A DNA stretch of 64,000 nt from an uncultured Pelagibacteraceae bacterium (GCA_902629695.1 CACORY010000003.1:1-64000); one strand, 5' to 3'. Counted from the first letter of the stretch, positions 11,353-20,572 are shown. The notes: generated by a model not told the origin, from the sequence alone. Made by a program: numbers and translations.

Positions 11353-11837
11353 AACTTAAAATAAAAGATCAACTACCAGATACAGAAATTTTCAAACTTG
11401 TTGATGGAGAGCCCCAAAAAAGTAAATTAAGAGAAACTATTGGTAATGGTAAAGTTGTTTTGTTTGGTTTACCGGGGGCATTTACATCAACTTGCTCCAA
11501 ACTTCACTTACCAGGTTTTGTAGCAAATGCAGATAAAATCAAAGCAAAAGGAATAGAAAATATATTTTGTTTATCAGTAAATGATCCTTATGTGATGAAT
11601 GGCTGGGGAGAGATTCATAATATTGGAAATAAAATAAAAATGTTATCAGATCCTTATTTGTTGTTCACGAAAGCGATTGGCGCGGAAGTTGATCGGAATG
11701 CAAAAGGAATGGGAATTCGATCAAATCGTTACTTGATGATTGTTGAAAACTTCACAATTGTAAATATTCATATTGAAAAAGAAACTAAAGAATGTGGTAT
11801 AACATCAGCAGAAAATTTATTAAATAATTTACTATAA
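11349..11837 (+). CDS. peroxiredoxin, Prx5/PMP20 type
   Basis: The 162-residue thioredoxin-fold protein carries the peroxidatic cysteine in PGAFTSTCSKLHLPGF near residues 42-57, the Prx5-specific TSTC pattern, plus LSVNDPYVMNGWG near 78-90. It reduces hydroperoxides. A Cys near 151 might serve as a resolving residue, but this is not certain. It overlaps thrC by 4 bp (ATGA) and converges on rnhA, the two ORFs sharing 11832-11837. Confidence 0.92.
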   Translation: MKLKIKDQLPDTEIFKLVDGEPQKSKLRETIGNGKVVLFGLPGAFTSTCSKLHLPGFVANADKIKAKGIENIFCLSVNDPYVMNGWGEIHNIGNKIKMLSDPYLLFTKAIGAEVDRNAKGMGIRSNRYLMIVENFTIVNIHIEKETKECGITSAENLLNNLL

Positions 11838-12254
11838 GTTAGCAGCATTTCTAGCAAGCAAATCTACCTCATTATTTAACTTATCTGTTGAATGGGCTTT
11901 TACCCAATTCCAACTTATTTCAAATTCATTATTTAGAAGATCTAATTCTGTCCAAAGTGCTTTATTGCTTACTTCTTTTTTGTTTGCAGTTTTCCATCCA
12001 TTTTTTTTCCAATTGTGTATCCACTCTGTTATCCCAGACTTTACGTATTTAGAGTCGGTAAAAATTTGAACTTTGCTTCCTTTTGGAATTTTTTTAAGAG
12101 CTTCTATAGGCGCTAATAATTCCATTTGATTATTTGTAGTATCATTTTTAGTTCCTTTAATTTTAGTTTTTTTCCCTTCATTTATTATTATGGCTGCCCA
12201 ACCACCTTTGCCTGGATTATTAAGACATGAACCATCAGTATAAATTTTAATCAT
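11832..12254 (-). CDS. rnhA: ribonuclease HI
   Basis: The 140-residue protein has the RNase H fold with all four metal-binding acids visible: Asp7 in IYTDGSCLNNPGKGGWA, Glu in NQMELLAPIEAL near 44, Asp in IFTDSKYVKSGI near 67, and Asp in NEVDLLARNAA near 130. It degrades the RNA of RNA-DNA hybrids. Length and motif order match E. coli RnhA. It is last in the minus-strand run blh-ispH-thrB-rnhA and shares a base with the thrB stop at 12254. Confidence 0.95.
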   Translation of the reverse strand: MIKIYTDGSCLNNPGKGGWAAIIINEGKKTKIKGTKNDTTNNQMELLAPIEALKKIPKGSKVQIFTDSKYVKSGITEWIHNWKKNGWKTANKKEVSNKALWTELDLLNNEFEISWNWVKAHSTDKLNNEVDLLARNAANL

Positions 12255-13219
12255 TAAATTAAATAATTCCTATAGTTTTTTAAATTATTGTGAATTATGA
12301 GTTTTTGATAATATTCTCTTGGATCTTTAATTTTTATCAAAGCAGTTTTTGGAGTATTTGTGTAATCGTAAAGTCTTGTAAGAAAATATCTCATCGCAGC
12401 AGCTCGGCATAAAATATTTAATGATTTTTTCTCAATATCTGTGAACTTCTTAATGCTCTCGTATCCTTTAATTAAATTTTTAACCTTTTTTTTATTTAAT
12501 TTAAATTGTGATTTTTTCTTATCAAAACAAAGAGCATTGATACATATAGCTATTTCATACATAAAATAATCATTTGCAGCAAAATAAAAATCTATAATTC
12601 CAGAGATCTTATTTTTTTTAAAAAATATATTATCTATAAAAAGATCACCGTGTATTATTCCATTTGGCAATTTTTTTGGCCATTTATTTTTAATTTCTCT
12701 AAAATTACTTTTGAGAAATTTTTCTAAATTAATGAACTTTTTCGATTTAAATTTGATACTTTTTAATAATGGATTTAAATTCTTTATATTCATTGAGTTT
12801 TTTCTAAACAATTTTATTTTTTTCGAGGAAGAGTGCATTTGGGCAATAGTTTTTCCAATATCATAACAATTCTTCAAACTAAGATTTTTTTTATCTTTTC
12901 CATCAAGAAATGAAACAACACAGGCGACCTTATTCTTTATTTTAAATAGATATTTTCCATTACGATTTTTTAGTGGTTTTGGACATCTTATCTTTAGATC
13001 ATTTAGTTGATCCATTAATTTCATAAAAAAAGGTATTTCACTTTTTTGAACTCTTTTTTCGAAAATAGTTAATATAAACTTATTGTTTTTTGATTTTAAT
13101 AGATAATTAGTATTTTCAATTCCTTGTTTGATACCTTTAAAACTTAAAAATTTTTGATTTTTAAATTTTTTATTAATATATGAAATTTCTTTTTTATTTA
13201 TTTTAGTATAAACAGCCAT
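12254..13219 (-). CDS. thrB: homoserine kinase, APH-fold type
   Basis: The 321-residue protein has the aminoglycoside-phosphotransferase fold: a N-terminal lobe with KGIKQGIENTNYLLK near residues 29-43, catalytic loop NGIIHGDLFIDNIFF near 186-200 and the metal site ISGIIDFYFAANDYF near 206-220. This kinase type is the usual alphaproteobacterial ThrB, distinct from GHMP-type homoserine kinases. It makes the substrate of ThrC. The protein is very lysine-rich, as expected in an AT-rich genome. It sits one base after ispH. Confidence 0.9.
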   Translation of the reverse strand: MAVYTKINKKEISYINKKFKNQKFLSFKGIKQGIENTNYLLKSKNNKFILTIFEKRVQKSEIPFFMKLMDQLNDLKIRCPKPLKNRNGKYLFKIKNKVACVVSFLDGKDKKNLSLKNCYDIGKTIAQMHSSSKKIKLFRKNSMNIKNLNPLLKSIKFKSKKFINLEKFLKSNFREIKNKWPKKLPNGIIHGDLFIDNIFFKKNKISGIIDFYFAANDYFMYEIAICINALCFDKKKSQFKLNKKKVKNLIKGYESIKKFTDIEKKSLNILCRAAAMRYFLTRLYDYTNTPKTALIKIKDPREYYQKLIIHNNLKNYRNYLI

Positions 13220-14164
13220 TTAATTTAATTTTTTTGGAACACGGAAAACAACGTTTTCTTTTATAATTTCCACTTCTTCTATAGTGACTGTAAATTTATT
13301 TTTCAATTCTTTAATGAAATTTTCGACAAGTATTTCAGGGGCAGACGCACCAGATGAAATTCCGATTATATTTGAATTTTCAATTAAGTTGAATGGAATT
13401 TCACTTTGTGAGTGGATCAGCATTGAGTTTTCACACCCCGATTTTTTAGCAACTTCAACAAGTCTTACTGAGTTAGATGAATTTCGACTACCAATAACAA
13501 AAAATATATCACACTTTTTTGCAATGTTTTTAACAGCCATTTGTCTATTAGTTGTCGCGTAACAAATATCTTCATTTGCAGGCTCTCTAATATTTGAAAA
13601 TTTTTCCTTAAGTATTGATATTATTTCTTTTGTATCATCTACTGATAATGTCGTTTGGGTAACATAAGCTATCTTTTCAAAATTTTTTGGATCATAATTA
13701 TTTGCTTCGACCTCATTTTGGATAAGATCAATAGATCCTTTGGGCAGTTGCCCCATTGTCCCAATTACTTCAGGATGATTTTCATGCCCTATTAAGATTA
13801 AATGGTATCCAGCCTTATGAAGATTTTCAGCCTCTCTATGAACTTTAGAAACCAACGGACAAGTTGCATCAACATAAGTCATATTATAGTTTTTTGCATC
13901 TTGTGGAATTTTTTTTGGAACACCATGTGCAGAAAAAATAACTGGTCTTGTTTTGTCTTCAATTTCTTCAAGCTCTTCCACAAATATTGCACCTTTATTC
14001 CTTAGGTCATCAACAACAAATTTATTGTGTACTATTTCATGTCTAACGTAAACTGGAGAACCATACTTTTGAATTGATTTTTCAACAATTTCAATTGCTC
14101 GTTCAACACCCGCGCAAAATCCCCTTGGAGCAGACAATAATATTTTAAGTTCTTTGTTTTTCAT
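13220..14164 (-). CDS. ispH: 4-hydroxy-3-methylbut-2-enyl diphosphate reductase
   Basis: The 314-residue protein has the three conserved cysteines for the 4Fe-4S cluster: Cys17 in SAPRGFCAGVERAIE, one in YVDATCPLVSKVH near 96-108, and one in ICYATTNRQ near 200-208, plus the substrate-binding SSGASAPE near 272-279. It is the last step of the MEP pathway and yields IPP and DMAPP. It overlaps the end of blh by 20 bp, placing an isoprenoid-precursor enzyme in the same run as the carotenoid genes. Confidence 0.96.
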   Translation of the reverse strand: MKNKELKILLSAPRGFCAGVERAIEIVEKSIQKYGSPVYVRHEIVHNKFVVDDLRNKGAIFVEELEEIEDKTRPVIFSAHGVPKKIPQDAKNYNMTYVDATCPLVSKVHREAENLHKAGYHLILIGHENHPEVIGTMGQLPKGSIDLIQNEVEANNYDPKNFEKIAYVTQTTLSVDDTKEIISILKEKFSNIREPANEDICYATTNRQMAVKNIAKKCDIFFVIGSRNSSNSVRLVEVAKKSGCENSMLIHSQSEIPFNLIENSNIIGISSGASAPEILVENFIKELKNKFTVTIEEVEIIKENVVFRVPKKLN

Positions 14165-15089
14165 TTTTATCTAAAAGATACTCAAGTAATATATGTGGAA
14201 ATGTTAAAGACGCCAAACCTATAAAGATGACTTTAATAATTGAGTTATCAAAATCATATTTAAAATTGAGCAAATAAATACCAACTAAACAAATAATAGC
14301 AGTTAATATCGTAAGTGGCATAGCTTTTTTAATAAAAATCAATAAACCATTTTTAATATTAATATTGTCTAATTCATAAATTAATGTGATGCTATGTCTT
14401 ACAGAATGTAAAAAACAAAAATAAGCTGTAAATGCTACTAAAGGAGAGAGATAGTAATTTAAAATCAATATAGAGAAATAATCAAAAAAAATAGAAAAAT
14501 TCTTTAAATTAAATTTTTTAATAAACAAAATAATACTTGAAATAGAACTTAAGATTATCCCTAAATCTATTAATCTATTATTCTCAATAAAACTTAAATT
14601 TGAATAAAAATTTTCATTATCAATTAATAATAATTTAAATATTGCTACAGTTTCATCAAAATGAAAATACAATGGTGTCAAAATAACAAGAGATCCTTTT
14701 AGGAAATAGAGTATCCCAATAAAGTGTGAGTTATAATTATGCAAAAATTGTGTATCCTCTTTGCCAAAGTGATATGAGGCAACCAGTAAAAATATTATCA
14801 ACAAGATAGATGGTATTAAAACCCAAAGTGTCAAAACCACTACAGCTATAAAGATATATGAAATATAAAATAGAACTATATTTTTGATTTTAAAAATTTT
14901 TAAAAGCTTCCCACCTTTGACATGATCCAAAGAACCATGTGATACACCAATAATTAAAATCAAAAATAAACAAAATAATGGTGACAATATAAAGTTATCA
15001 AATTTAAATAGTATTAAAGAAAAAATGTTACAAAATAAAAAAAAAATAAAAGAATGATTAAGATTTATTTTTTTCAGATTCATATTCAT
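14145..15089 (-). CDS. blh: beta-carotene 15,15'-dioxygenase, Brp/Blh family
   Basis: The 314-residue polytopic membrane protein has the histidines that mark Blh: GVSHGSLDHVKGGK near residues 47-60, ASYHFGKEDTQF near 128-139, FLHSVRHSITLIYEL near 226-240 and FPHILLEYLLD near the C-terminus. Blh cleaves beta-carotene into two retinal molecules, the chromophore of proteorhodopsin. It follows crtY by 6 bp, so crtI-crtB-crtY-blh forms a complete route from GGPP to retinal. No opsin is in the window. Confidence 0.92.
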   Translation of the reverse strand: MNMNLKKINLNHSFIFFLFCNIFSLILFKFDNFILSPLFCLFLILIIGVSHGSLDHVKGGKLLKIFKIKNIVLFYISYIFIAVVVLTLWVLIPSILLIIFLLVASYHFGKEDTQFLHNYNSHFIGILYFLKGSLVILTPLYFHFDETVAIFKLLLIDNENFYSNLSFIENNRLIDLGIILSSISSIILFIKKFNLKNFSIFFDYFSILILNYYLSPLVAFTAYFCFLHSVRHSITLIYELDNINIKNGLLIFIKKAMPLTILTAIICLVGIYLLNFKYDFDNSIIKVIFIGLASLTFPHILLEYLLDKNEKQRT

Positions 15090-15095
15090 TTAGGT

Positions 15096-16166
15096 TTAAT
15101 AAAACAAAGCTTTAATAAAAATCCATTTTGGCATTTTTAAAATTATAGTCAAATCCTCAAGAAAATTACTTTTATTGGAAAGAAATTTGATAATTGTTTT
15201 AGGTGAACTTTGAAACATTTTAAAAAAAATTTTCGACATTTTTTTTGGATGTTTTTCAAGAACACGTAAAAATATTTCATCCAAAAATTGATATTTTTTA
15301 TTTATTTCAAATTTTCTAGCATGGTGAATATTTTCAATATTTTTTCTAATAAATTTACTATGTTCTTGAATATTTAAAAAAGTATATCCAGTGCTTAATC
15401 TTGTCATGCCACCAGCAGTGCCAATATTAATTTTATTCTTTTCATTTTTAAATGATGGATAAAAAAGTGGAATTGCACCTATTTCTTTATATGTAATTTT
15501 GTAATTTTTTAAATTTAATTTTTTTTCAATATATTCTTTAATTTGTTTATCATAATCCTTTTGAGAGTCATCATTCATTTTCGAGAGCCAGGTACTTTCA
15601 ATTAATGCCTTTTTTCTTGAGAAGGGGAGTGTGTAAAAAAAATGAACGCTTTCTCTTTGATCGCAATCAAAATCCATAAGATTAAAAATATTTTCATCGA
15701 AATAATTATTTTCTGTCTCTATTTCAACCCCACAAAAGTGTTGCCACAAATTTCTAAAGTCTTTTTTAATAGAAGAAACACTATTAAATATAAAAGAATT
15801 TTTTATGTTGATATCTTTAAGTTCCTTTAAAAAAAAGATATTTTTATTTTTCTTTAATGAATTATTTATTTTCTCATAAAACAAACCACTATCGATGCTT
15901 TGATATGGATAATTTTCACATTCAAGAAAATTAGTTTTATTAGGTACATTAACTGAAAAATTTTTCCAATTTTTTATTACACAATCATCAAAATTATGTT
16001 CAGACACCTTCCAAAAAGACCAGGTCTTGTCTCTTTTGTATTCATCTCGAGGTTCGACAATTGCCAAGGTTTTATTTTCTAATTTATTATGGAGCTCTAA
16101 TTCATAAGCTAGAGATAAACCAGCACAACCACCTCCAATAATTATGTAATCAAATTCTTTCATCAA
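15096..16166 (-). CDS. crtY: lycopene beta-cyclase
   Basis: The 356-residue flavoprotein begins with the dinucleotide motif YIIIGGGCAGLSLAYEL. It has the CrtY-specific RDKTWSFWK near residues 44-52 and TLPFSRKKALIESTWLS near 179-195, and IGTAGGMTRLSTGYTF near 257-272. It cyclises lycopene to beta-carotene. It overlaps the end of crtB by 17 bp. Two tandem Met codons open the ORF, so the start could be 16166 or 16163. Confidence 0.93.
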   Translation of the reverse strand: MMKEFDYIIIGGGCAGLSLAYELELHNKLENKTLAIVEPRDEYKRDKTWSFWKVSEHNFDDCVIKNWKNFSVNVPNKTNFLECENYPYQSIDSGLFYEKINNSLKKNKNIFFLKELKDINIKNSFIFNSVSSIKKDFRNLWQHFCGVEIETENNYFDENIFNLMDFDCDQRESVHFFYTLPFSRKKALIESTWLSKMNDDSQKDYDKQIKEYIEKKLNLKNYKITYKEIGAIPLFYPSFKNEKNKINIGTAGGMTRLSTGYTFLNIQEHSKFIRKNIENIHHARKFEINKKYQFLDEIFLRVLEKHPKKMSKIFFKMFQSSPKTIIKFLSNKSNFLEDLTIILKMPKWIFIKALFY

Positions 16167-17001
16167 GATTAATTTCTTTATTAATCAATAAATGATCATG
16201 TTCGATTTGATCATCATTTTTATTTAGTAAAGAAAGTATAATTAGATCATAAATTGATAAAATCGTCTCCAAAACTTTTTCAAAGTTTGAAACGTAAATT
16301 TTCCCAGATTTACTATAATTTTCAAAGGTTTTCTTTTTTAAAATTTTATATCCAATTTTTCTGTATATTCTTCTAGCAACTAAAATACTAAATCTAAAGC
16401 TAAGTGGAATTTCTCTTATTGAGTAAAATGAATTTTTATAAAATATATCTGCAAGTTGAATAGTTGAATTAATTTCCTCAAAATTTCTATTTATATAAGA
16501 TCTATTTTTTTTTGAGTCCTCAATTACATCTCTAGATATATTGGTGAGTTGCATTGCTATACCAAGATCGATTGCAGATTTAAGAGATTGTTTTTTGGTC
16601 ACTTTTAAAATTTTTGCCATCATCAGTCCGACTGTTCCAGCTACTCTATAACAATAGATTAAAAGATCTTTTCGAGTATTTATTTTTACATTTTGTTTTA
16701 TGTCTGACTCTATCCCATCAAATAAATCATAAATTATTTCCAGAGAAATATTGAATTCATTAATGATATTCCACATATTTTTAATAATAGGATCCTCAAA
16801 ATTTTTTTGTTTAAAATCATTTACAAATTTTTGGAATTTTATTTTTTTTATTTCTATTTCATTTTCGTCATCTGCAATATTATCTACAACTCTGCAAAAA
16901 TTGTATAAATAAGAACAATTTTTATATGTTTTTTTTGGCAAGAAAAAACCAGCCCAATTAAATGATTTTGCGTAAATAGATAAATAATTTTTAGACGACA
17001 T
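16150..17001 (-). CDS. crtB: phytoene synthase
   Basis: The 283-residue protein of the squalene/phytoene synthase family has an N-terminal SFNWAGFFLP, the first Asp-rich motif RVVDNIADDENE near residues 36-47, and the second around QLTNISRDVIEDSKKNRSYI near 151-170. It condenses two GGPP to phytoene. It shares one base with the crtI stop (TAATG) and overlaps crtY, so translation is probably coupled through the cluster. Confidence 0.93.
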   Translation of the reverse strand: MSSKNYLSIYAKSFNWAGFFLPKKTYKNCSYLYNFCRVVDNIADDENEIEIKKIKFQKFVNDFKQKNFEDPIIKNMWNIINEFNISLEIIYDLFDGIESDIKQNVKINTRKDLLIYCYRVAGTVGLMMAKILKVTKKQSLKSAIDLGIAMQLTNISRDVIEDSKKNRSYINRNFEEINSTIQLADIFYKNSFYSIREIPLSFRFSILVARRIYRKIGYKILKKKTFENYSKSGKIYVSNFEKVLETILSIYDLIILSLLNKNDDQIEHDHLLINKEINLDERI

Positions 17002-18461
17002 TATAAAATTTTATCTAAAACCTTTGCTGAGGAAAGAACTCCAGGTACACCTGCTCCAGGATGAGTTCCTGCACCAACAAAATATAAATTGTTATAAATT
17101 TCAGATTTGTTGTGAAATCTAAAGTAAGCAGATTGTGAGAATTTTGGTTGTATAGAAAAACCAGAACCATATTTTGTATTGAGATCTTTTTCAAAATATT
17201 CTGGTGTTAAATAAAAATCTTCGACAATATTTTCTTTTAAGTTTGGCATTAAATCTCTCTCCATTTTTTCTACCACTAAATTTTTCATTTTTTCACCCTC
17301 TAACGACCAATCAATTTTTGATTGGTTATTGGGAACAGGAACTAGAACATAGAAACAATCATGTCCATCTGGTGCCATGGATTTATCAGTGGCAGTGGGT
17401 CTATGTAGATAATAACTAATATCGTTATTTAATTTTTTATTATTAAAAATGTCATCAAGGTGCTCTTTATATTTATTGCCAAATTTAATGGTGTGATGTT
17501 CAATATTATCGTAGATTTTTTTAGTTCCGAAATAATAAACAAATAAACCCATTGAATATTCCATTCTATTTTTTTTCCATTTAAACATAAAAGAATTATT
17601 ACTTTGGCCGTTTAACATTTTTTCATAAACACCAGGAGGATCTGCGTTACAAACAACTTTGTTAGCGCTTATCTTTTTTGAATTGTCTAATTGAACTCCA
17701 GTAATCTTATTTTGATCTGAAATTATTTGAGTTACCTCAGATCCTTTTATTACCTCGATACCTTCCTCATTCATTAATTTTTCAAAACCACTTATGATAT
17801 TTCCTGTTCCACCCATAGAATAGTGAATGCCCCATTTTTTTTCTAAGTATAAAATCAATCCATATATGGAAGTTGTGGTAAATGGATTTCCACCAACTAA
17901 AAGAGGATGCATGCTCAACATTCTTCTTAATTTTTCATTTTTAATATAAGATGATACCAGTGAATATACTGACTTATAGCTTTTAAGTTTGAGTAATGAG
18001 GGCAATTGTTTCATCATAACTGATGGTTTGTCAAAGGGCACATCAGCTAGTTCTGTAAAACCTTTATCAAAAATTTTTTTAGTGAAATTAACAAGTTTTT
18101 CATATCCTTGAACATCCTCTTTATTAATAAGCTCAATTTGTCTTTTCATTTCATTTTCGTCGCCAGAGTAATTGAACTTTGATTTATCCTCAAAAATGAA
18201 TTGATACCAAACTTTAAGAGGTATTAATTTAATGTAATCATTTGGATTTTTTTGAAATAATTCAAACAATTCATTAATTAAGTATGGAGCCGTAATTACT
18301 GTTGGACCACCATCATAAATGAACCCATTTTTTTTAAAAACTCTTGCTCTACCACCTAGGTCTTTGTGTTTTTCAATTAATGTAACATTGTGACCCTTAG
18401 CTTTAAGACGAAGAGCAGCCGCTATACCACCAAAACCAGAACCAATTACAATAGAATTCAT
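17001..18461 (-). CDS. crtI: phytoene desaturase
   Basis: The 486-residue flavoprotein has the N-terminal FAD motif VIGSGFGGIAAALRLKAKGH and LGGRARVF near residues 41-48, then YDGGPTVIT near 54-62. The C-terminal CrtI signature FVGAGTHPGAGVPGVLSSAK is intact. It desaturates phytoene to lycopene. It opens the crt cluster only 39 bp after atpF on the same strand. Confidence 0.95.
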   Translation of the reverse strand: MNSIVIGSGFGGIAAALRLKAKGHNVTLIEKHKDLGGRARVFKKNGFIYDGGPTVITAPYLINELFELFQKNPNDYIKLIPLKVWYQFIFEDKSKFNYSGDENEMKRQIELINKEDVQGYEKLVNFTKKIFDKGFTELADVPFDKPSVMMKQLPSLLKLKSYKSVYSLVSSYIKNEKLRRMLSMHPLLVGGNPFTTTSIYGLILYLEKKWGIHYSMGGTGNIISGFEKLMNEEGIEVIKGSEVTQIISDQNKITGVQLDNSKKISANKVVCNADPPGVYEKMLNGQSNNSFMFKWKKNRMEYSMGLFVYYFGTKKIYDNIEHHTIKFGNKYKEHLDDIFNNKKLNNDISYYLHRPTATDKSMAPDGHDCFYVLVPVPNNQSKIDWSLEGEKMKNLVVEKMERDLMPNLKENIVEDFYLTPEYFEKDLNTKYGSGFSIQPKFSQSAYFRFHNKSEIYNNLYFVGAGTHPGAGVPGVLSSAKVLDKIL

Positions 18462-18469
18462 CTAAACAA

Positions 18470-18497
18470 TTTATAGCTTTTTTGAAAAATTGTAAAA
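18470..18497 (-). promoter_or_regulatory. weak candidate promoter for crtI operon
   Basis: On the minus strand a TATAAA box (18475-18470) lies 8 bases before the crtI ATG, with TTTTAC 16 bases upstream (18497-18492). If used, the transcript would be nearly leaderless. The match is weak in such AT-rich DNA; read-through from the atp operon is the alternative. Confidence 0.22.
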
Positions 18498-18500
18498 GTA

Positions 18501-18998
18501 TTATGAGTTAATTTTCTTTAACTCTTCCTTTGTTTCATCTAAATTTTTTTGAAACAATCGATCCAATTTTGACTTATCAACTGATGTAGAAATAATTTTT
18601 TTCACTGAATCTAGTGCAATTTTAATAGAGGTATTTTTTATTTCATTTATCGCGGACTCTTTCATTTGACTTATTTTATTTTCAGCTAAATTTTTTTTAA
18701 TTTCAGATGATTTGTGAAATTTATCATTTAATTCAATTATTAATTTATCACTATCTTTTTTTGCTTGTTCTATAATATCATCACCAACTGACTGTGCTGT
18801 ATTTAATTTATTTTGAGCTTTTTCTAATAAAATTTTAGCTTCTGATCTTAATTTTTCACTTTCATCTATCTCATTTTTGATATCTAAAATAAGCTTATTT
18901 AAAATTTCATTTATTTTTTGTGGGACTTTTAAATAAATTAAACCTCCAAAAAATATAACAAATGAAACTGCTACCCAAAAAGTTGCATCAATTGCCAT
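18501..18998 (-). CDS. atpF: ATP synthase F0 subunit b
   Basis: From the chosen ATG at 18998 the protein is 165 residues, MAIDATFWVAVSFVIFFGGL then a long charged coiled coil. One membrane helix (about 4-24) precedes the stalk, as in F0 b subunits. I chose this start over the longer reading from 19037 because a GGAG box lies 9 bases upstream and it limits overlap with the b' gene to 11 bp. The subunit is the stator of F1F0 ATP synthase. It is last in atpI-atpB-atpE-atpF'-atpF; F1 genes are not in the window. Confidence 0.9.
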   Translation of the reverse strand: MAIDATFWVAVSFVIFFGGLIYLKVPQKINEILNKLILDIKNEIDESEKLRSEAKILLEKAQNKLNTAQSVGDDIIEQAKKDSDKLIIELNDKFHKSSEIKKNLAENKISQMKESAINEIKNTSIKIALDSVKKIISTSVDKSKLDRLFQKNLDETKEELKKINS

Positions 18999-19578
18999 AA
19001 TATTTATCTCCATTTCTTTTTGATAAATCATCAACAATTGCAGAAATACTACTACTGTTTATTTCAGCTCCAATAAGTTTCTTTATTAATTCTGATGAAG
19101 TTTCTATAGCAATTTTGTTTATTTTTTCAGGTGCATTTTTCTTTAAAACTTCAATTTCTTTTTCTGCTTTCTTTATTTCTTCATCGATCTGATGATCTAA
19201 AACTTCTTTCTTTAAGTTGATATCTTTTATAACTTTTTCTCTTGCATCTTTATAAATGTTTTTTGCTTTTACTTTACTTTTTAAAATAAGATCATCATAC
19301 TCTTTAAGTTTAGTATCACTTTCAATTCTTTGCTTTTCTGCTGCTTCAATATTTTCTTGTATTTGAGATTTTCTTAATTCTAAGTTTGAACTTATTTTTG
19401 GAAGTATGGCTTTTGATAAAACTATATACAAAATACCAAATGTTAAGGTTAACCAAAATATTTGAGAAACCCAAAATTCTGGATTCAATTGAGGCATTCC
19501 TCCACTTTCTGCTGCAAAAACCTCTTTTAAAAAAAAGAGGTTTAAAAATATCGAGTGAAAAAAATATTTTTTAATCAT
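18988..19578 (-). CDS. atpF': ATP synthase F0 subunit b'
   Basis: The 196-residue protein has a membrane helix around residues 37-56 (NPEFWVSQIFWLTLTFGILY) and a long coiled-coil stalk, typical of the b' partner found in Alphaproteobacteria and cyanobacteria. It has an extra N-terminal hydrophobic stretch (residues 5-22) ending VFAAES that resembles a cleavable signal peptide. An internal ATG (Met28, 19497) directly follows GTGGAGGA, a spacing too short for a normal ribosome-binding site. Some annotations call this gene atpG. Confidence 0.88.
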   Translation of the reverse strand: MIKKYFFHSIFLNLFFLKEVFAAESGGMPQLNPEFWVSQIFWLTLTFGILYIVLSKAILPKISSNLELRKSQIQENIEAAEKQRIESDTKLKEYDDLILKSKVKAKNIYKDAREKVIKDINLKKEVLDHQIDEEIKKAEKEIEVLKKNAPEKINKIAIETSSELIKKLIGAEINSSSISAIVDDLSKRNGDKYYGN

Positions 19579-19583
19579 TAAAT

Positions 19584-19811
19584 CTAAAACGCAAAAAGAA
19601 TAATTAATGCAACTACTAATCCAAATAAACCAGTAGCTTCTGCTAAAGCGAAACCTAAAAGCAAATTAGGAAATTGTTTTTGTGCTGCAGAAGGATTTCT
19701 CATCGCTCCTGACAAATAATTACCAAAAATAATTCCAATTCCAACACCCGCGCCTGCTAAAGCAATTGCTGCTAATCCGGCACCGATCATTTTTGCTGCT
19801 TCTAATTCCAT
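19584..19811 (-). CDS. atpE: ATP synthase F0 subunit c
   Basis: The 75-residue hairpin has two hydrophobic helices, a glycine-rich first helix (GAGVGIGIIFG, residues 20-30), the polar loop RNPSAAQKQFP and the ion-carrying Glu58 in FALAEATGLFG. There is no Gln in the first-helix position used by sodium-binding rings, so a proton ring is expected. It forms the rotor of F0. The gene sits between atpB and atpF' with a GGAGG box just upstream (plus-strand cctcc near 19816). Confidence 0.96.
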   Translation of the reverse strand: MELEAAKMIGAGLAAIALAGAGVGIGIIFGNYLSGAMRNPSAAQKQFPNLLLGFALAEATGLFGLVVALIILFAF

Positions 19812-19829
19812 TATGTCCTCCTTTGTTAG

Positions 19830-20564
19830 TTAATGGTGTAAATTTAATGCATCATTTAAATATATGCATGTTAAAATTGCAAAAACATATGCTTGAAGAA
19901 AAGCAACCAAGATCTCCAAACCAGTAAGTGCAACTGAAAAACTCAGTGGAAGCCATCCACCAATTATCCCGAGACTTACAACAAAGCCTCCGAAAACTTT
20001 CATCATTGTATGACCAGCCATCATATTAGCAAAAAGTCTGACTGATAAACTAATTGGCCTACTTAGATATGATATAATTTCAATTACTACAATTAAGGGA
20101 AGTAAAACATTCGGTACACCGCTTGGTACAAAAAGTTTCAAGTAACCAAAGCCATGTTTTATAAAACCAACAATTGTAACACCAATAAAAATAAATGCTG
20201 CAAGCACAAATGTTACTATGATATGACTTGTGACTGTAAAAGTGTAAGGTATCATCCCAAACATATTGCAAAATAAAACAAACATAAATAATGAGAATAT
20301 AAAAGCAAAGTAAGGTTTTGCTTTAGATCCAGCCGTCTCACTAATCATTTTAGATACGAATATATAACTTAGCTCAGCAAGAAGCTGTATCTTGTTTGGT
20401 AATACTGAATTTTTTTTTGAGCCTAAGTTAAAAATGATTAAAATTGCTAGCGAACTTATAACCATAAACAAACTTGCGTTTGTAAATGATATATCAAAAG
20501 AACCTATTTTAACTTCAGGACCAATTCTATAAACTTCGAACTGGGTCATTGGATTTGCAGCCAT
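19830..20564 (-). CDS. atpB: ATP synthase F0 subunit a
   Basis: The 244-residue polytopic protein has the essential Arg in the segment LSRPISLSVRLFANMMAGH near residues 166-184, the hallmark of subunit a, and MIPYTFTVTSHI near 104-115. It begins MAANPMTQFEVYRIGPEV, typical of alphaproteobacterial members. It forms the proton half-channels next to the c-ring. It lies 8 bp after atpI and 18 bp before atpE. Confidence 0.96.
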   Translation of the reverse strand: MAANPMTQFEVYRIGPEVKIGSFDISFTNASLFMVISSLAILIIFNLGSKKNSVLPNKIQLLAELSYIFVSKMISETAGSKAKPYFAFIFSLFMFVLFCNMFGMIPYTFTVTSHIIVTFVLAAFIFIGVTIVGFIKHGFGYLKLFVPSGVPNVLLPLIVVIEIISYLSRPISLSVRLFANMMAGHTMMKVFGGFVVSLGIIGGWLPLSFSVALTGLEILVAFLQAYVFAILTCIYLNDALNLHH

Positions 20565-20572
20565 ATATTTTT

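Noticed and set aside
18466..18493. Possible terminator ACAATTT ... AAATTGT between atpF and crtI
   Set aside because: Only seven mostly A/T pairs with a 14-base loop and no clean T-run on the minus strand; too weak to call.
19584..19811. Possible sodium-type c-ring
   Set aside because: The first helix lacks the Gln that marks sodium-binding rings; AEATG alone is common in proton rings.
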